A stretch of DNA of 64,000 bases from Erythrobacter sp. 3-20A1M. GTDB lineage: Bacteria; Pseudomonadota; Alphaproteobacteria; Sphingomonadales; Sphingomonadaceae. How positions within the stretch are numbered: the stretch's first letter is position 1; each line of letters starts with the position of its first letter. Below, piece by piece: positions 17,355 to 25,435 of the stretch. The stretch lies in NCBI RefSeq assembly GCF_018636735.1, contig NZ_CP045200.1, positions 2,108,001 through 2,172,000 of the forward strand. The letters run 5' to 3'. A program made the position numbers and the translations under genes. Under the pieces are notes generated by a model. That model was not told the origin of the DNA and did no database searches. It worked only from the letters and a program-made list of their open reading frames with translations.

Positions 17355-18287
17355 ATGAAGACCCCACGCTTTTCTGTCATCATCCCGGTTCATAACGCAG
17401 AGAAGACCATCTCCGCCGCGATCGAAAGCGTGCTGAGACAGTCCTTCAAGGATTTCGAGATCATCGTGATCGACGATGGCTCGACCGACGACAGCGTGCG
17501 CAAAATGCTCCGCTTCGCGCGTGACGACGAGCGGGTTCGTTCCTTCGCCAAGAACCGTGAGGGCGTTTCGGCCACCCGTAACCAGGGAGCCGATCTCGCG
17601 CGCGGCGAGTTCCTGGCTTTCCTCGATGCTGACGATTGCTGGACGTTCGACAAGCTGTCGCGTCACAATCGCTTGCATATCGAGAACGAAGACATCGAGG
17701 CGAGCTATGCCAAGATCGCTTTTCGCTCGGAGATGCAGAACGGTCAGCTCGCCAAGCCGATGACCTTCTCCAGCGTGCCCGACGGCCCGCTGGACCTCGC
17801 AACGGTGCTACCCGAAAACCCGGTCTGCACCACCTCCAACTTGGTCATCAAGCGCGAGACGTTCGTGGGGATGGGTGGCTTTCGCAAGGGCATGAACCAC
17901 GCGGAGGATCAGGAATTCCTCGCCCGCTTCGTGGATGAGGGACGCCGGATCGTCGGGATCGACCACTGGCTGGTAGACTACCGCATGAGCCCGGACGGCC
18001 TTTCCTGCGATTACGAGGCCATGCTGGCCGGCTGGCGGACGCTCGCGGCGAAGTTCGCGGACCGGTTCGACATGCGCAGCGCCGAGGCGGTCTATTGCCG
18101 GTACCTCGCCCGCCGCATCCTGCGCGCCGGTGGGCCGGCGCCGCTCGCCCGGCAGATGGCCTTCGACGGCGTCCGCTCTGACTGGCGCGCCTTCTTTTCC
18201 GACACCCGCCGCGGTGCGCTCACTTTGGGCGCCGCCATCGGCAGCAGCCTGATGCCTGCTCGCGTCCGCGCGAACGTCTTCGCTTGA
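17355..18287 (+). CDS. Family 2 glycosyltransferase
   Basis: A 310-residue cytoplasmic GT2 enzyme. The GT-A fold is clear: FSVIIPVHNAEKTI at the start, IVIDDGSTDDS for nucleotide binding, FLDADDCW as the DXD motif and NHAEDQEFLARF as the acceptor-side ED motif. Start ATG 17355 has AAGGAG eight bases upstream, 23 bases after the flippase stop. It should add one sugar to the lipid-linked EPS unit; donor and linkage cannot be told. It shares the GT2 fold with the next gene but is clearly diverged from it. Confidence 0.9.
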   Translation: MKTPRFSVIIPVHNAEKTISAAIESVLRQSFKDFEIIVIDDGSTDDSVRKMLRFARDDERVRSFAKNREGVSATRNQGADLARGEFLAFLDADDCWTFDKLSRHNRLHIENEDIEASYAKIAFRSEMQNGQLAKPMTFSSVPDGPLDLATVLPENPVCTTSNLVIKRETFVGMGGFRKGMNHAEDQEFLARFVDEGRRIVGIDHWLVDYRMSPDGLSCDYEAMLAGWRTLAAKFADRFDMRSAEAVYCRYLARRILRAGGPAPLARQMAFDGVRSDWRAFFSDTRRGALTLGAAIGSSLMPARVRANVFA

Positions 18288-18313
18288 TCACTTACTTTGA
18301 AAAGGAATTTGCC

Positions 18314-19303
18314 ATGACCACGCCCAAGATCTCCGTCGTGATGCCCGTCTATAATGTCGAGACTTATGTTGCCGAGGCCATCCAATCTGTACTCGCGCAG
18401 ACCTTCACCGACTTCGAGCTGATCGTAGTCGACGATGGCGGGCAGGACGGCTCGATGGAAATCGTCCGCAGCTTCGGCGACAGCCGCATCCGCATCGTTA
18501 CCCAGGCCAACCGCGGCCTGGCCGGTGCGCGAAACAGCGGGATAGCGGAGGCGCGCGCGCCCTATGTCGCGCTGCTCGATTCCGATGATCGCTGGCACCC
18601 CGAGAAGCTGCGCCTGCACTACGTGCATCTGGAAGCCGACAAGGCGATCGGCGTCAGTTTTTCGGGATCGCGGATGATCGATCAGGCCGGCAACGAGCTG
18701 GCGGTGGCCATGCGTCCCAGACTGACCGGTATTCGCCCCGAAGATATCCTTCGCCGCAATCCGGTCGGCAATGGCAGCGCCCCGGTGCTGCGCCGTTCGG
18801 CCATCGACGCGGCGATGTTCTTCCATCCGAAGGAACCGTGGCGCAAATGCTGGTTCGACGAGAATTTCCGCCAGTCGGAAGACATCGACCTGTGGGTTCG
18901 CCTGTCGGCGGCGCACGGCGTGCGGTTCGAAGGGATCGCGGGGCAGCTGACGGAATATCGCATCGTCGGCGGGGCGCTGTCGGCCAATATCGTCAAGCAG
19001 TATCTCAGCTGGACCGCGATGCTGGACAAAGCCACGCTCTACGCGCCCGAACTGGTGGCGCGGCATGGCGACGCGGCGCGTGCGTATCAGTTGCGCTACC
19101 TGGCCCGCCGCGCGGTTCAGCTGGGCAATGCCGAACTGGCTGCCGACCTGTTCGGGCAGGCCGTCCGCCTCGAACCCAAGATGTTCCTGGCCGAACCGCG
19201 CAAGAGTGCGACGACTGCGGGTGCCGTGCTGGCGGGAAAGGTGCTGGGCCCGGATCGCTTCCGCGCGATCTCGAAGCTCTACCTCAAGGAGGCAGCGGCA
19301 TGA
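18314..19303 (+). CDS. Family 2 glycosyltransferase
   Basis: A 329-residue GT2 enzyme with ISVVMPVYNVETYVAEAIQS, VVDDGGQDGS, ALLDSDDRW (DXD) and QSEDIDLWVRL (ED motif). ATG 18314 has AAAGGA upstream and follows the previous gene by 26 bases; the frame also opens at 18284 but without a ribosome site. Its TGA overlaps the ATG of the next gene. The role is a further sugar addition to the EPS repeat unit on the cytoplasmic side. Confidence 0.9.
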   Translation: MTTPKISVVMPVYNVETYVAEAIQSVLAQTFTDFELIVVDDGGQDGSMEIVRSFGDSRIRIVTQANRGLAGARNSGIAEARAPYVALLDSDDRWHPEKLRLHYVHLEADKAIGVSFSGSRMIDQAGNELAVAMRPRLTGIRPEDILRRNPVGNGSAPVLRRSAIDAAMFFHPKEPWRKCWFDENFRQSEDIDLWVRLSAAHGVRFEGIAGQLTEYRIVGGALSANIVKQYLSWTAMLDKATLYAPELVARHGDAARAYQLRYLARRAVQLGNAELAADLFGQAVRLEPKMFLAEPRKSATTAGAVLAGKVLGPDRFRAISKLYLKEAAA

Positions 19304-20322
19304 TCGACGTCGTCCATCTGCTAGACGATTTCGCCTTTGGCGGGGTGACCCGGGCGCTCACCGTGTTCGATCACCCTGAGTTGGCGGCGCATGCAAGGTC
19401 ACGGACAGTGGCTATCGGGAAGGACCTTATCGCAAAGAGGTTCGATGCGGAGGTGCTGGTCACGCATGTTCCGCCCCGCTGGTCGCGGCTGCCCTTCCTC
19501 CTGTCGCTGCGGATGCGCAATGCGGGCGCGCGTCTCGTCCATGTCGAGCACAGCTATACCGAGGGGTTCGTCCGCGAACGCGTGAAAGCTCCGCGCAGGT
19601 TCGCGGCGCTGCTGCGGATCGCCTATTCGCTGTACGACGAGATCGTCTGCGTTCCGCGCGTCCAGCGCGACTGGCTCGCCAGGTCCGTTGGCATCCCGAG
19701 CCACAAGCTGCGCGTGATCCATCCGTGGTGCGGCCGCGAGGAGCTATTGGCCCTGCCGCCTGTCCCGGTCCATCGGGACCGCCCCTTGCGCCTCGTGGCC
19801 TATGGCCGCTTCGCCAGCGAGAAGAACTTGATCGCCCTGATCGAAGCCGTGTCTATGTTCGCTCCCGGCGATGTCGACCTCCAACTGATCGGCGACGGAC
19901 CGGAACTGGCCGCCATGCGCGAAGCGGCCGGCGACAATTCGCACATTCACTTCCGGGGGAGAATCGACAATCCGGCAGAGTTCCTTAACGATTGTCATGC
20001 CGTTATCGTTCCTTCGCGCTATGAGGCGTACGGCCTCGTCGCCACCGAGGCGCGCATGGCGGCGCGGCCCATTTTGGTCGCCGATGTCGATGGGCTGCCC
20101 GAACAGGTCGGGTTGGCTGGCCTCGTCCGGCCGATGCGCACGTCAGACGAAATCGCCGCCGCGATCGCCGAATTTGCCAAGCTGCCACTCTACCGAATGG
20201 GGCTCCACGGACGGCACCGGGCGGCCAAGCTGTCGGGCGCGATCCTGGATGGCTGGAAAGACCTATTCGTCGGTGACACGGCGGGTCATGTGGAGACCCC
20301 ACTGTCGAGAAACGCCGCCTGA
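19300..20322 (+). CDS. Family 4 glycosyltransferase
   Basis: A 340-residue GT-B enzyme. The C-terminal donor domain shows RLVAYGRFASEKNLIALIEA, LIGDGPELAAMRE and the nucleotide-sugar motif VPSRYEAYGLVATEA with its two glutamates (EX7E). Translation is coupled to the preceding gene by ATGA, with a strong AAGGAGG at 19286-19292. It is the last gene of the flippase operon and is followed 30 bases later by a good terminator. It should add a sugar to the lipid-linked EPS unit. Confidence 0.9.
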   Translation: MIDVVHLLDDFAFGGVTRALTVFDHPELAAHARSRTVAIGKDLIAKRFDAEVLVTHVPPRWSRLPFLLSLRMRNAGARLVHVEHSYTEGFVRERVKAPRRFAALLRIAYSLYDEIVCVPRVQRDWLARSVGIPSHKLRVIHPWCGREELLALPPVPVHRDRPLRLVAYGRFASEKNLIALIEAVSMFAPGDVDLQLIGDGPELAAMREAAGDNSHIHFRGRIDNPAEFLNDCHAVIVPSRYEAYGLVATEARMAARPILVADVDGLPEQVGLAGLVRPMRTSDEIAAAIAEFAKLPLYRMGLHGRHRAAKLSGAILDGWKDLFVGDTAGHVETPLSRNAA

Positions 20323-20351
20323 AGCGAGCCGTTACCCTTCCGCGCTCGCCA

Positions 20352-20390
20352 GGGCCGTCCCGCCGTATGTCGCGACGGGGCGGCCCTTTT
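20352..20390 (+). terminator. Rho-independent terminator of the flippase/glycosyltransferase operon
   Basis: GGGCCGTCCCG (20352-20362) pairs with CGGGGCGGCCC (20376-20386), an 11-bp stem with one G-T pair and a 13-base loop, followed by TTTT at 20387-20390. It begins 30 bases after the last glycosyltransferase stop. Confidence 0.85.
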
Positions 20391-20686
20391 GCGTAAGACA
20401 TGCTGCTAGTTTGCGATCATCTCGCTGCATCTTGTCCTTCGGCCATGCTTGAGGAGCTTGCCGCACTTCTTTGCCGTGAAGCGCCGACCTGGAGGACCAC
20501 CACCAACGGAGGGATCGGCCTGCTTTCCCGGTCCCATATAGCGCCTCGCAAAATCGGGGATCGCGCGACGGTGAAGGCAGTTAGGCGATCGACGTCATGT
20601 GAACCGACCAGAGCGTTCGAGAAAGCTTGCTCGCCGCCGTGATCGACCGTGGCGGTCAGCTGCGGGGGTAAGGGCCAGCGATCCGA
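20391..20686. other. Gap between converging EPS operons, no gene seen
   Basis: About 300 bases between the terminator and the end of the opposing polymerase/ligase gene. An 80-residue open frame at 20400-20642 has no ribosome site, no domain-like pattern and a composition like noise, so I do not call it. Confidence 0.6.
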
Positions 20687-21331
20687 TCAGAGTGCGAATG
20701 CCGGTCGAGCCGCGAATTCCTTTGCGAGCTCTCTAGCCTCGTCACGCCGCGTTTCGGGGGCAGGACAGGCCAACACCTTGCCCATCAGGACCAACGCCGG
20801 CCAGAACAGGTAGGCGAGGATCTCGAGGTTCTCGCCGAAGCTGTAAAGCACCAGAACGAACACCATCGACAGCGCGGCCCGCTCGGCGCTCCCCTGGCGC
20901 GCGCGCCACGCGAGCACCAGCAGCGTGCTGAACAGCGGCACCGCAAGGGCGATCGCGCCGGTCAGTCCCTTGACGAACAGCAGGCCGTACCAGCTGTGAT
21001 GGCTGCCGATGGGCATGTATTCGACCAAATGCGGGCCGTTCTCGACGATCCCGTGCCCGAACCAGTACGCCTCTGCCTGCCAGCGCTCGATCGCGATACG
21101 GCCCAGCGCGGCGCGTACCCGGCTGGAATCGGCACGCGCGGCGGAGAAGTCGTTCATCAGGGCCTCGATGATCTCGATCAAGACTGGCCCGAACATGCCC
21201 AGCAGCACCATGGCGGGGGCGGCGAGGTACCACATCCAGGCGCGGTCCATGCGGCCAATGGCCCAGACCATTGGCGCGATCACCGCGAGCGCGACCAGCG
21301 CCAGCCTCGATTGCGAGAGGATCGCCAGCAT
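20687..21331 (-). CDS. O-antigen ligase/polymerase-like protein, C-terminal half of a split gene
   Basis: A 214-residue membrane protein piece starting MLAILSQSRLALVALAV; the QSR phrase and the later IGSHHSWYGLLFVKGLTG region (periplasmic loop with paired His) are typical of the O-antigen ligase/Wzy superfamily. Its ATG at 21331 overlaps the TGA of the upstream half as TGATG. The two halves add up to 440 residues, the usual size of one ligase/polymerase, and a single extra C in GGCTGATG would fuse them as VAGLMLAIL. It may thus be a frameshifted gene or two coupled polypeptides. The role would be polymerisation or final transfer of EPS in the periplasm. Confidence 0.75.
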   Translation of the reverse strand: MLAILSQSRLALVALAVIAPMVWAIGRMDRAWMWYLAAPAMVLLGMFGPVLIEIIEALMNDFSAARADSSRVRAALGRIAIERWQAEAYWFGHGIVENGPHLVEYMPIGSHHSWYGLLFVKGLTGAIALAVPLFSTLLVLAWRARQGSAERAALSMVFVLVLYSFGENLEILAYLFWPALVLMGKVLACPAPETRRDEARELAKEFAARPAFAL

Positions 21332-22011
21332 CAGCCGGCGACGATGCCGACGGTGCGCCAGCCCACGCTCTCGTCGCGCACGGCGAGCAGGACGAAGATC
21401 ACAGCGATCATTCCCGCCGCCGGTGACCACGGGGCGAAGAACTGCCAGCGCGGCGTGCCGACGCCCGGCTCGATCGTGTAGAGCGTGGTGGCGAAATATT
21501 CCGGCCCCGGACCGCCGACGATCTTGAGGGGGGAGACCCACAGGGTTTCGGGCAGTCCGATGAACGGCGTGGCCAGGAACAAGGGCATCAGCATCAAAGT
21601 CTGTGCGCCCAGCTTGCACACCGCCCGGTAAATCACCGCCTCGCGCACCTGCAGCAGCGCGCCAGCTAGCGGGAAGAGGGCGATCAACGCCCAACCCTTG
21701 GCCCAGCCGATCGAGGACTTGATCGTCTTCGCAGCACCCAGATCGAAGCTGGCGTGGCCGATCCACAGGATCAGCAGCATCGCCGCCATCCCCGCGATCC
21801 ACAGCCAGATGGTCAGCGGCAACCGGGCAAAGCGCTCGCTCACCGCGGCGTCGACATAGGCCAGCCAGCACGCCATCAGCGCGAGCGTCCAGCCGATCAC
21901 CGGCCCCGCGATATACAGTCCACCCACCAGCCACAGCAGCCAGGTGGACTGTATCGCGGCCGAGATCAGGCGTTCGGCAGCAGTTTGCGGATGATCGGTT
22001 GACGCAGCCAC
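21331..22011 (-). CDS. O-antigen ligase/polymerase-like protein, N-terminal half of a split gene
   Basis: A 226-residue hydrophobic protein with about six membrane segments, ending ESVGWRTVGIVAG just where family members continue into a helix with an SR-containing loop. It overlaps the chain-length gene upstream by 46 bases, which is long; a shorter start is possible but none is clearly better. The gene is third in the minus-strand operon after the Wza-like and chain-length genes. See the C-terminal half for the split. With both halves the protein would be a polytopic EPS polymerase or ligase. Confidence 0.75.
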   Translation of the reverse strand: MAASTDHPQTAAERLISAAIQSTWLLWLVGGLYIAGPVIGWTLALMACWLAYVDAAVSERFARLPLTIWLWIAGMAAMLLILWIGHASFDLGAAKTIKSSIGWAKGWALIALFPLAGALLQVREAVIYRAVCKLGAQTLMLMPLFLATPFIGLPETLWVSPLKIVGGPGPEYFATTLYTIEPGVGTPRWQFFAPWSPAAGMIAVIFVLLAVRDESVGWRTVGIVAG

Positions 22012-23387
22012 AGCAGCAGGAACCCGAAGAGGACGAAGATACTGGCACCAAGGGCACCGGCGAGGGCGATGATGGGCGAGGGCGCCGCGCGACCGCGCGG
22101 CAGCGACGGCACCTCGAGCGTCTGGACCAGCGGGTAGGACGCGAAGGGATCGGCCTTGTTGGTGTCGAGCCGGGCCAGCGCCGAGCTGAACACCGCTTCG
22201 GCCACGCGCAGGTCCCGCACCAGCCCGGCAAGCTTGGACGCCTGAGCGACAAGCGCTTCGCTGCGGCCCGATTCCTGGCTGATCTGGCGACGCAGTTCGG
22301 CTAGGGCGGCCTGGTTGCCCGCATGCATGCTGTCCCGATTGGTCAGCGTCTCGAACAGCCGTTCGCGCGTGTCTGACACCGCGAGATCGGAAAAGGCGAG
22401 TATATCTTTACCGCCCGCACCGGTCAGGCGGCTACCGCGACGGGCGAGCGCGTCGCGCAGTTCGGAACGTTCCGCGCCGAGCTTCTCCATCGCGCCATGC
22501 GCCGAACCCAGCGTGCCGCCCCGCTGCGTCTCCTCGCCCACCGTCTCGGCGTAGCGGGTGAGCAGTTGCGAGAAGACCGGATCAGCCTTCAGCTGCATCG
22601 CCAGCCGCGCCTGCGGAATGCTGATCTGCAAGGATGACGCAAGACGACCGGCAGTACCGCCGCTCTCGGCAACGAGCACCCGCCGCTCGCGTTCGGCGGC
22701 CTTCATCTGGTCGAGCCCGGAAACTCGCCCGGCAAATTGATCGAGCGAGACGAGCCCGGTTTCGCCCTGGAACCGGAGCAGCGCCGCCTGCGCAGCATCG
22801 ACCTTGTGTTCCAGTTCGGCGATCCGGGTGGCGTCGGCCTTCTCGCGCGTTGCCGCTTCATCCTTACGCAAGTTGTCGAGCGCGGCCATGAAGGCGGCCT
22901 GCAGGTGTTCCATCCGGTGGCGCGCCTGCTCGGGCGATGCGCCGGGCATGGTCAGCTCGATCAGGTTCGTCTGATCGATCAGCTTCACCTGCGGCGCGGG
23001 GAAAGCGTCCTCATCCTCGCCCGCGCGATTGGCCGCATCGCGCACCACGAGATCGGATGTAATCAGCCGCTTGTAGTTCTCCGTCGGGCTCAGCGTGTTG
23101 CTGGAGAATGCCGACACGGAGTTGACGGTTGCCTGTCCGATCGATTCCAGATTGACCGAGCCGCCCACGCCCGAACCGGGCAGGATCAGCGTCATTCGGC
23201 TGTCGTAACGGTCGGGCACCAGCGCCAGGTAGGCGATGGTGACGATCCAGATCGCCGCGAGGGGGATCGCCATGGTCACGAAGTAGCGGCGGTAGCGACC
23301 GACCGCGGGCATACCGTCGCGCACGAAGGCCCATACCCGCAGCAGCCAGCGCGGCGTCGGTTTGTAACGGGGATCGGTGCGGTCCAT
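21966..23387 (-). CDS. Wzz/Wzc-type polysaccharide co-polymerase (chain-length and export), no kinase domain
   Basis: A 473-residue inner-membrane protein with the co-polymerase layout: a first membrane helix at about 36-56 (VTMAIPLAAIWIVTIAYLAL), a Wzz-like beta region, a long periplasmic coiled coil (about 170-400, rich in E, R, A, Q) and a second membrane helix near 440-460, ending in a short basic tail. No Walker motifs or tyrosine-rich tail, so this is not a Wzc autokinase. It is coupled to the Wza-like gene by TGATG at 23385-23389. It should connect polymerase and outer-membrane exporter and set chain length. Confidence 0.87.
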   Translation of the reverse strand: MDRTDPRYKPTPRWLLRVWAFVRDGMPAVGRYRRYFVTMAIPLAAIWIVTIAYLALVPDRYDSRMTLILPGSGVGGSVNLESIGQATVNSVSAFSSNTLSPTENYKRLITSDLVVRDAANRAGEDEDAFPAPQVKLIDQTNLIELTMPGASPEQARHRMEHLQAAFMAALDNLRKDEAATREKADATRIAELEHKVDAAQAALLRFQGETGLVSLDQFAGRVSGLDQMKAAERERRVLVAESGGTAGRLASSLQISIPQARLAMQLKADPVFSQLLTRYAETVGEETQRGGTLGSAHGAMEKLGAERSELRDALARRGSRLTGAGGKDILAFSDLAVSDTRERLFETLTNRDSMHAGNQAALAELRRQISQESGRSEALVAQASKLAGLVRDLRVAEAVFSSALARLDTNKADPFASYPLVQTLEVPSLPRGRAAPSPIIALAGALGASIFVLFGFLLLWLRQPIIRKLLPNA

Positions 23388-24631
23388 CAGTCCGCTCCGC
23401 TAAGCAGGATGGCCGGGGTCACGCTGCCGGCGGCATTGCCGATCGAACCGATCACTTCGTTCAGGTTCGACAGGCGGCTGTCATAGCACGCGATCGCGTC
23501 GTTTGGCATCAGCAGCGGATTGGCCGCATCACGATCGGCACCGCGAACCAGCTTTTCGATGTCGCGTTCCACGACGATGCTCTGGCCGTTCAGCGGATTG
23601 CGCGAGATCAGCACCGCGCGGCGGCCAGCCTGCATGTAGGACCCGCCCACGCAATTCATCTGCACCAGAGCCTGAAGCAGCCGCGTGCCGTAGGGCAGCG
23701 AAGTGGTTTCCGACCCGATCGCGGCGCCCGCATTGTTGTTGGCACCCTTCGTCAGGTTCGACATGAAAACCTTGATGCCCGGAGGCGTCAGCGGGGTCGG
23801 GCGCGCCAGAGCCGGGTCGAAGCACCGGCGGCTCGGCACGATCACGCGGTCTCCGGCGGCAATCGACACGTCGTTCGCGGTCCACCCGTGTGCGAGGCCG
23901 GAGAGGTCGAGTTCGATGTATGCGTCACCGCGAATGAGGTAGATACGCTGCACGTCCGCATCGGGGCGAACACCGCCCGCCGCGCGGATCGCGGTGGCCA
24001 CGCTGCGCGACACGTTGTCGTCGCCGCGCACACCGCCTTCCTTCAAGCCGATCCGGCTGGCGGGCGTCCGCTCACCGGCGCGAACCGCGCCTTCCATGAA
24101 CACCGCGCCCGATACCGCGACCGGCACGCCCGCCGCCTCGATCAGCGAGAGCGACACGGCATTGCGCAGCGGCCGGACGACGCCCGAACGTACGAGCTGC
24201 GTACGGATGGCCTGCTCGGCGTCGGAAACCGATCGACCGGCCAGCATCAGCGGCTGATGACCGGACACCGCGATCGTGCCGTTGCTTTCGATGACATAGG
24301 TGCCACCAAGCTCGCCCTCGTCGCCCAGCAGGCTCAGCGTCAGCCTGTCGCCGGGGGAGAGGGGAGCAGTGCGGGCAAGGAATTCCTCGGGCCGCGCACG
24401 GCGCAACGTGTCGAGTTCGCGCGGCGCGCGCCAGTCACAGGTCGGCGCACCGCGAGCGGCGGGGGTTGCCATGACCCAGTCGCCTTCGGGGTGGCCGCTC
24501 GGCGCCGCAATCGCCTGACCAGGCAACCAGGCGGAACCGGAAAGATTGGCGGGTCCCGGGCCCGACACGCAGGCACCCAGCGAAGCAGCCATCGCCAGGA
24601 CGGAAATACGGCGATTGAGATTGAAAGACAT
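23387..24631 (-). CDS. Wza-like outer-membrane polysaccharide export lipoprotein
   Basis: A 414-residue exporter. The signal peptide ends at a lipobox (SLGAC, Cys20). A Poly_export domain follows (LSPGDRLTLSLLGDEGELGG, YVIESNGTIAVSG) and then SLBB-like repeats (AIRAAGGVRPDADVQRIYLI, and IAAGDRVIVP). It should form the outer-membrane channel for EPS. ATG 24631 has GGAGGG nine bases upstream, and the sigma-54 promoter at 24669-24684 overlaps the alternative start at 24673, which rules that out. It leads the operon Wza-like, co-polymerase, polymerase/ligase. Confidence 0.88.
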   Translation of the reverse strand: MSFNLNRRISVLAMAASLGACVSGPGPANLSGSAWLPGQAIAAPSGHPEGDWVMATPAARGAPTCDWRAPRELDTLRRARPEEFLARTAPLSPGDRLTLSLLGDEGELGGTYVIESNGTIAVSGHQPLMLAGRSVSDAEQAIRTQLVRSGVVRPLRNAVSLSLIEAAGVPVAVSGAVFMEGAVRAGERTPASRIGLKEGGVRGDDNVSRSVATAIRAAGGVRPDADVQRIYLIRGDAYIELDLSGLAHGWTANDVSIAAGDRVIVPSRRCFDPALARPTPLTPPGIKVFMSNLTKGANNNAGAAIGSETTSLPYGTRLLQALVQMNCVGGSYMQAGRRAVLISRNPLNGQSIVVERDIEKLVRGADRDAANPLLMPNDAIACYDSRLSNLNEVIGSIGNAAGSVTPAILLSGAD

Positions 24632-24668
24632 CGAAACGGACCCTCCGAATTGCGTTCGGGTGTCGTAT

Positions 24669-24684
24669 TTCAAGGACCGTGCCA
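24669..24684 (-). promoter_or_regulatory. Sigma-54 promoter of the Wza-like operon
   Basis: On the minus strand, TGGCACGGTCCTTGAA has the full TGGCACG -24 box and correct spacing; the -12 box is TTGA instead of TTGC. Predicted transcription start near 24658, 27 bases before the ATG at 24631. Confidence 0.8.
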
Positions 24685-24736
24685 GATGCCCTGCGCCTCG
24701 CGTTTCGGGTCAGTTGGACGCCGGAAATTCGCGACC

Positions 24737-24774
24737 CTCGCAATTTGCGGCAGCCTGCTTTCGCAATTTGCAAA
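24737..24774. promoter_or_regulatory. Pair of shared activator sites between the Wza-like and H-NOX promoters
   Basis: CTCGCAATTTGCGG at 24737-24750 and TTTCGCAATTTGCAAA at 24759-24774, direct copies 23 bp apart, about two helical turns. The 13-base core TTTCGCAATTTGC of the second copy is identical to the site at 15908. They sit about 60 to 100 bases from both divergent sigma-54 promoters. Confidence 0.72.
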
Positions 24775-24834
24775 GGTTTTTCGCGTTATGCGTCACTCAA
24801 TGAGCCGTAACTACGCTTTTCCGTGCCTGCAAAA

Positions 24835-24850
24835 CGGCACGCATCTTGCG
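24835..24850 (+). promoter_or_regulatory. Sigma-54 promoter of the H-NOX/activator operon
   Basis: CGGCACGCATCTTGCG matches the -24/-12 consensus except for the first and last bases, with correct spacing and intact GG and GC. Transcription would start near 24861 and the H-NOX ATG is at 24902. As the operon encodes a sigma-54 activator, this implies autoregulation. Confidence 0.75.
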
Positions 24851-24901
24851 TCTCGGATGGCGGCCGAGCGCAAGCGCGCCGCATTCAACTAGGAGCCACA
24901 C

Positions 24902-25435
24902 ATGAAAGGCCTCATATTTTCCGAACTCATTCGCTTCATGGAGGAAAAACAAAGTCCGCTTTTTGTGGAGCAGGTCATTGCCGCGGCCGATCTACCAAAC
25001 GACGCCGCATTTTCCCGCATCGGCGTATATCCCACGGCGCACGCCTTGCTCCTTGTCGGCGCGGCGTCGAAATTATCGGGTATCCCGGTCGCCGCCTTGT
25101 GCGAGGAGTTCGGTAGATATCTCTTCGGACGCTTTAATATTCTCTACCCGGAGATCATGTCCTCCTATTCCACGGCCGAGAGCCTGCTCGAACATGTCCG
25201 CGAGCATATCCACCAGGATGTGAAGGTACTCTATCCCGATGCCGTCCCTCCCGAAGTGACGGCGAGGACGCAGGATGGCGAATGCGTTGTCGAATATCGA
25301 TCGCACCGGCCGCTCGCGCATATCGCATGCGGCCTCATCCGTGGCTGTCTCGAGCATTTCGGTGACGGACGGTCGATCGAATGGGTAGACTGCAGCGACA
25401 GCGGTGACGCCGCCACATTCAGGATCGCAGCGTGA
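24902..25435 (+). CDS. H-NOX (heme-NO/O2 binding) sensor protein
   Basis: A 177-residue stand-alone H-NOX domain, usual length. It begins with the family MKGLIFSEL; the proximal heme ligand is His104 in HIHQDVKVLYPDA, and the heme-propionate motif YxSxR is Tyr132-Ser134-Arg136 (EYRSHR). GRYLFGRF and GLIRGCLEHF also match the family. It should bind b-type heme and sense NO (perhaps O2) in the cytoplasm. Its TGA overlaps the start of the sigma-54 activator as TGATG, so the two are made together. ATG 24902 has AGGAG six bases upstream. Bacterial H-NOX proteins usually work through a histidine kinase or cyclase next door; here the partner is a transcription activator and none of those is adjacent. 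Confidence 0.9.
   Translation: MKGLIFSELIRFMEEKQSPLFVEQVIAAADLPNDAAFSRIGVYPTAHALLLVGAASKLSGIPVAALCEEFGRYLFGRFNILYPEIMSSYSTAESLLEHVREHIHQDVKVLYPDAVPPEVTARTQDGECVVEYRSHRPLAHIACGLIRGCLEHFGDGRSIEWVDCSDSGDAATFRIAA

Noticed and set aside
20400-20642. 80-residue open frame after the EPS terminator
   Set aside because: No ribosome site, no domain-like pattern.
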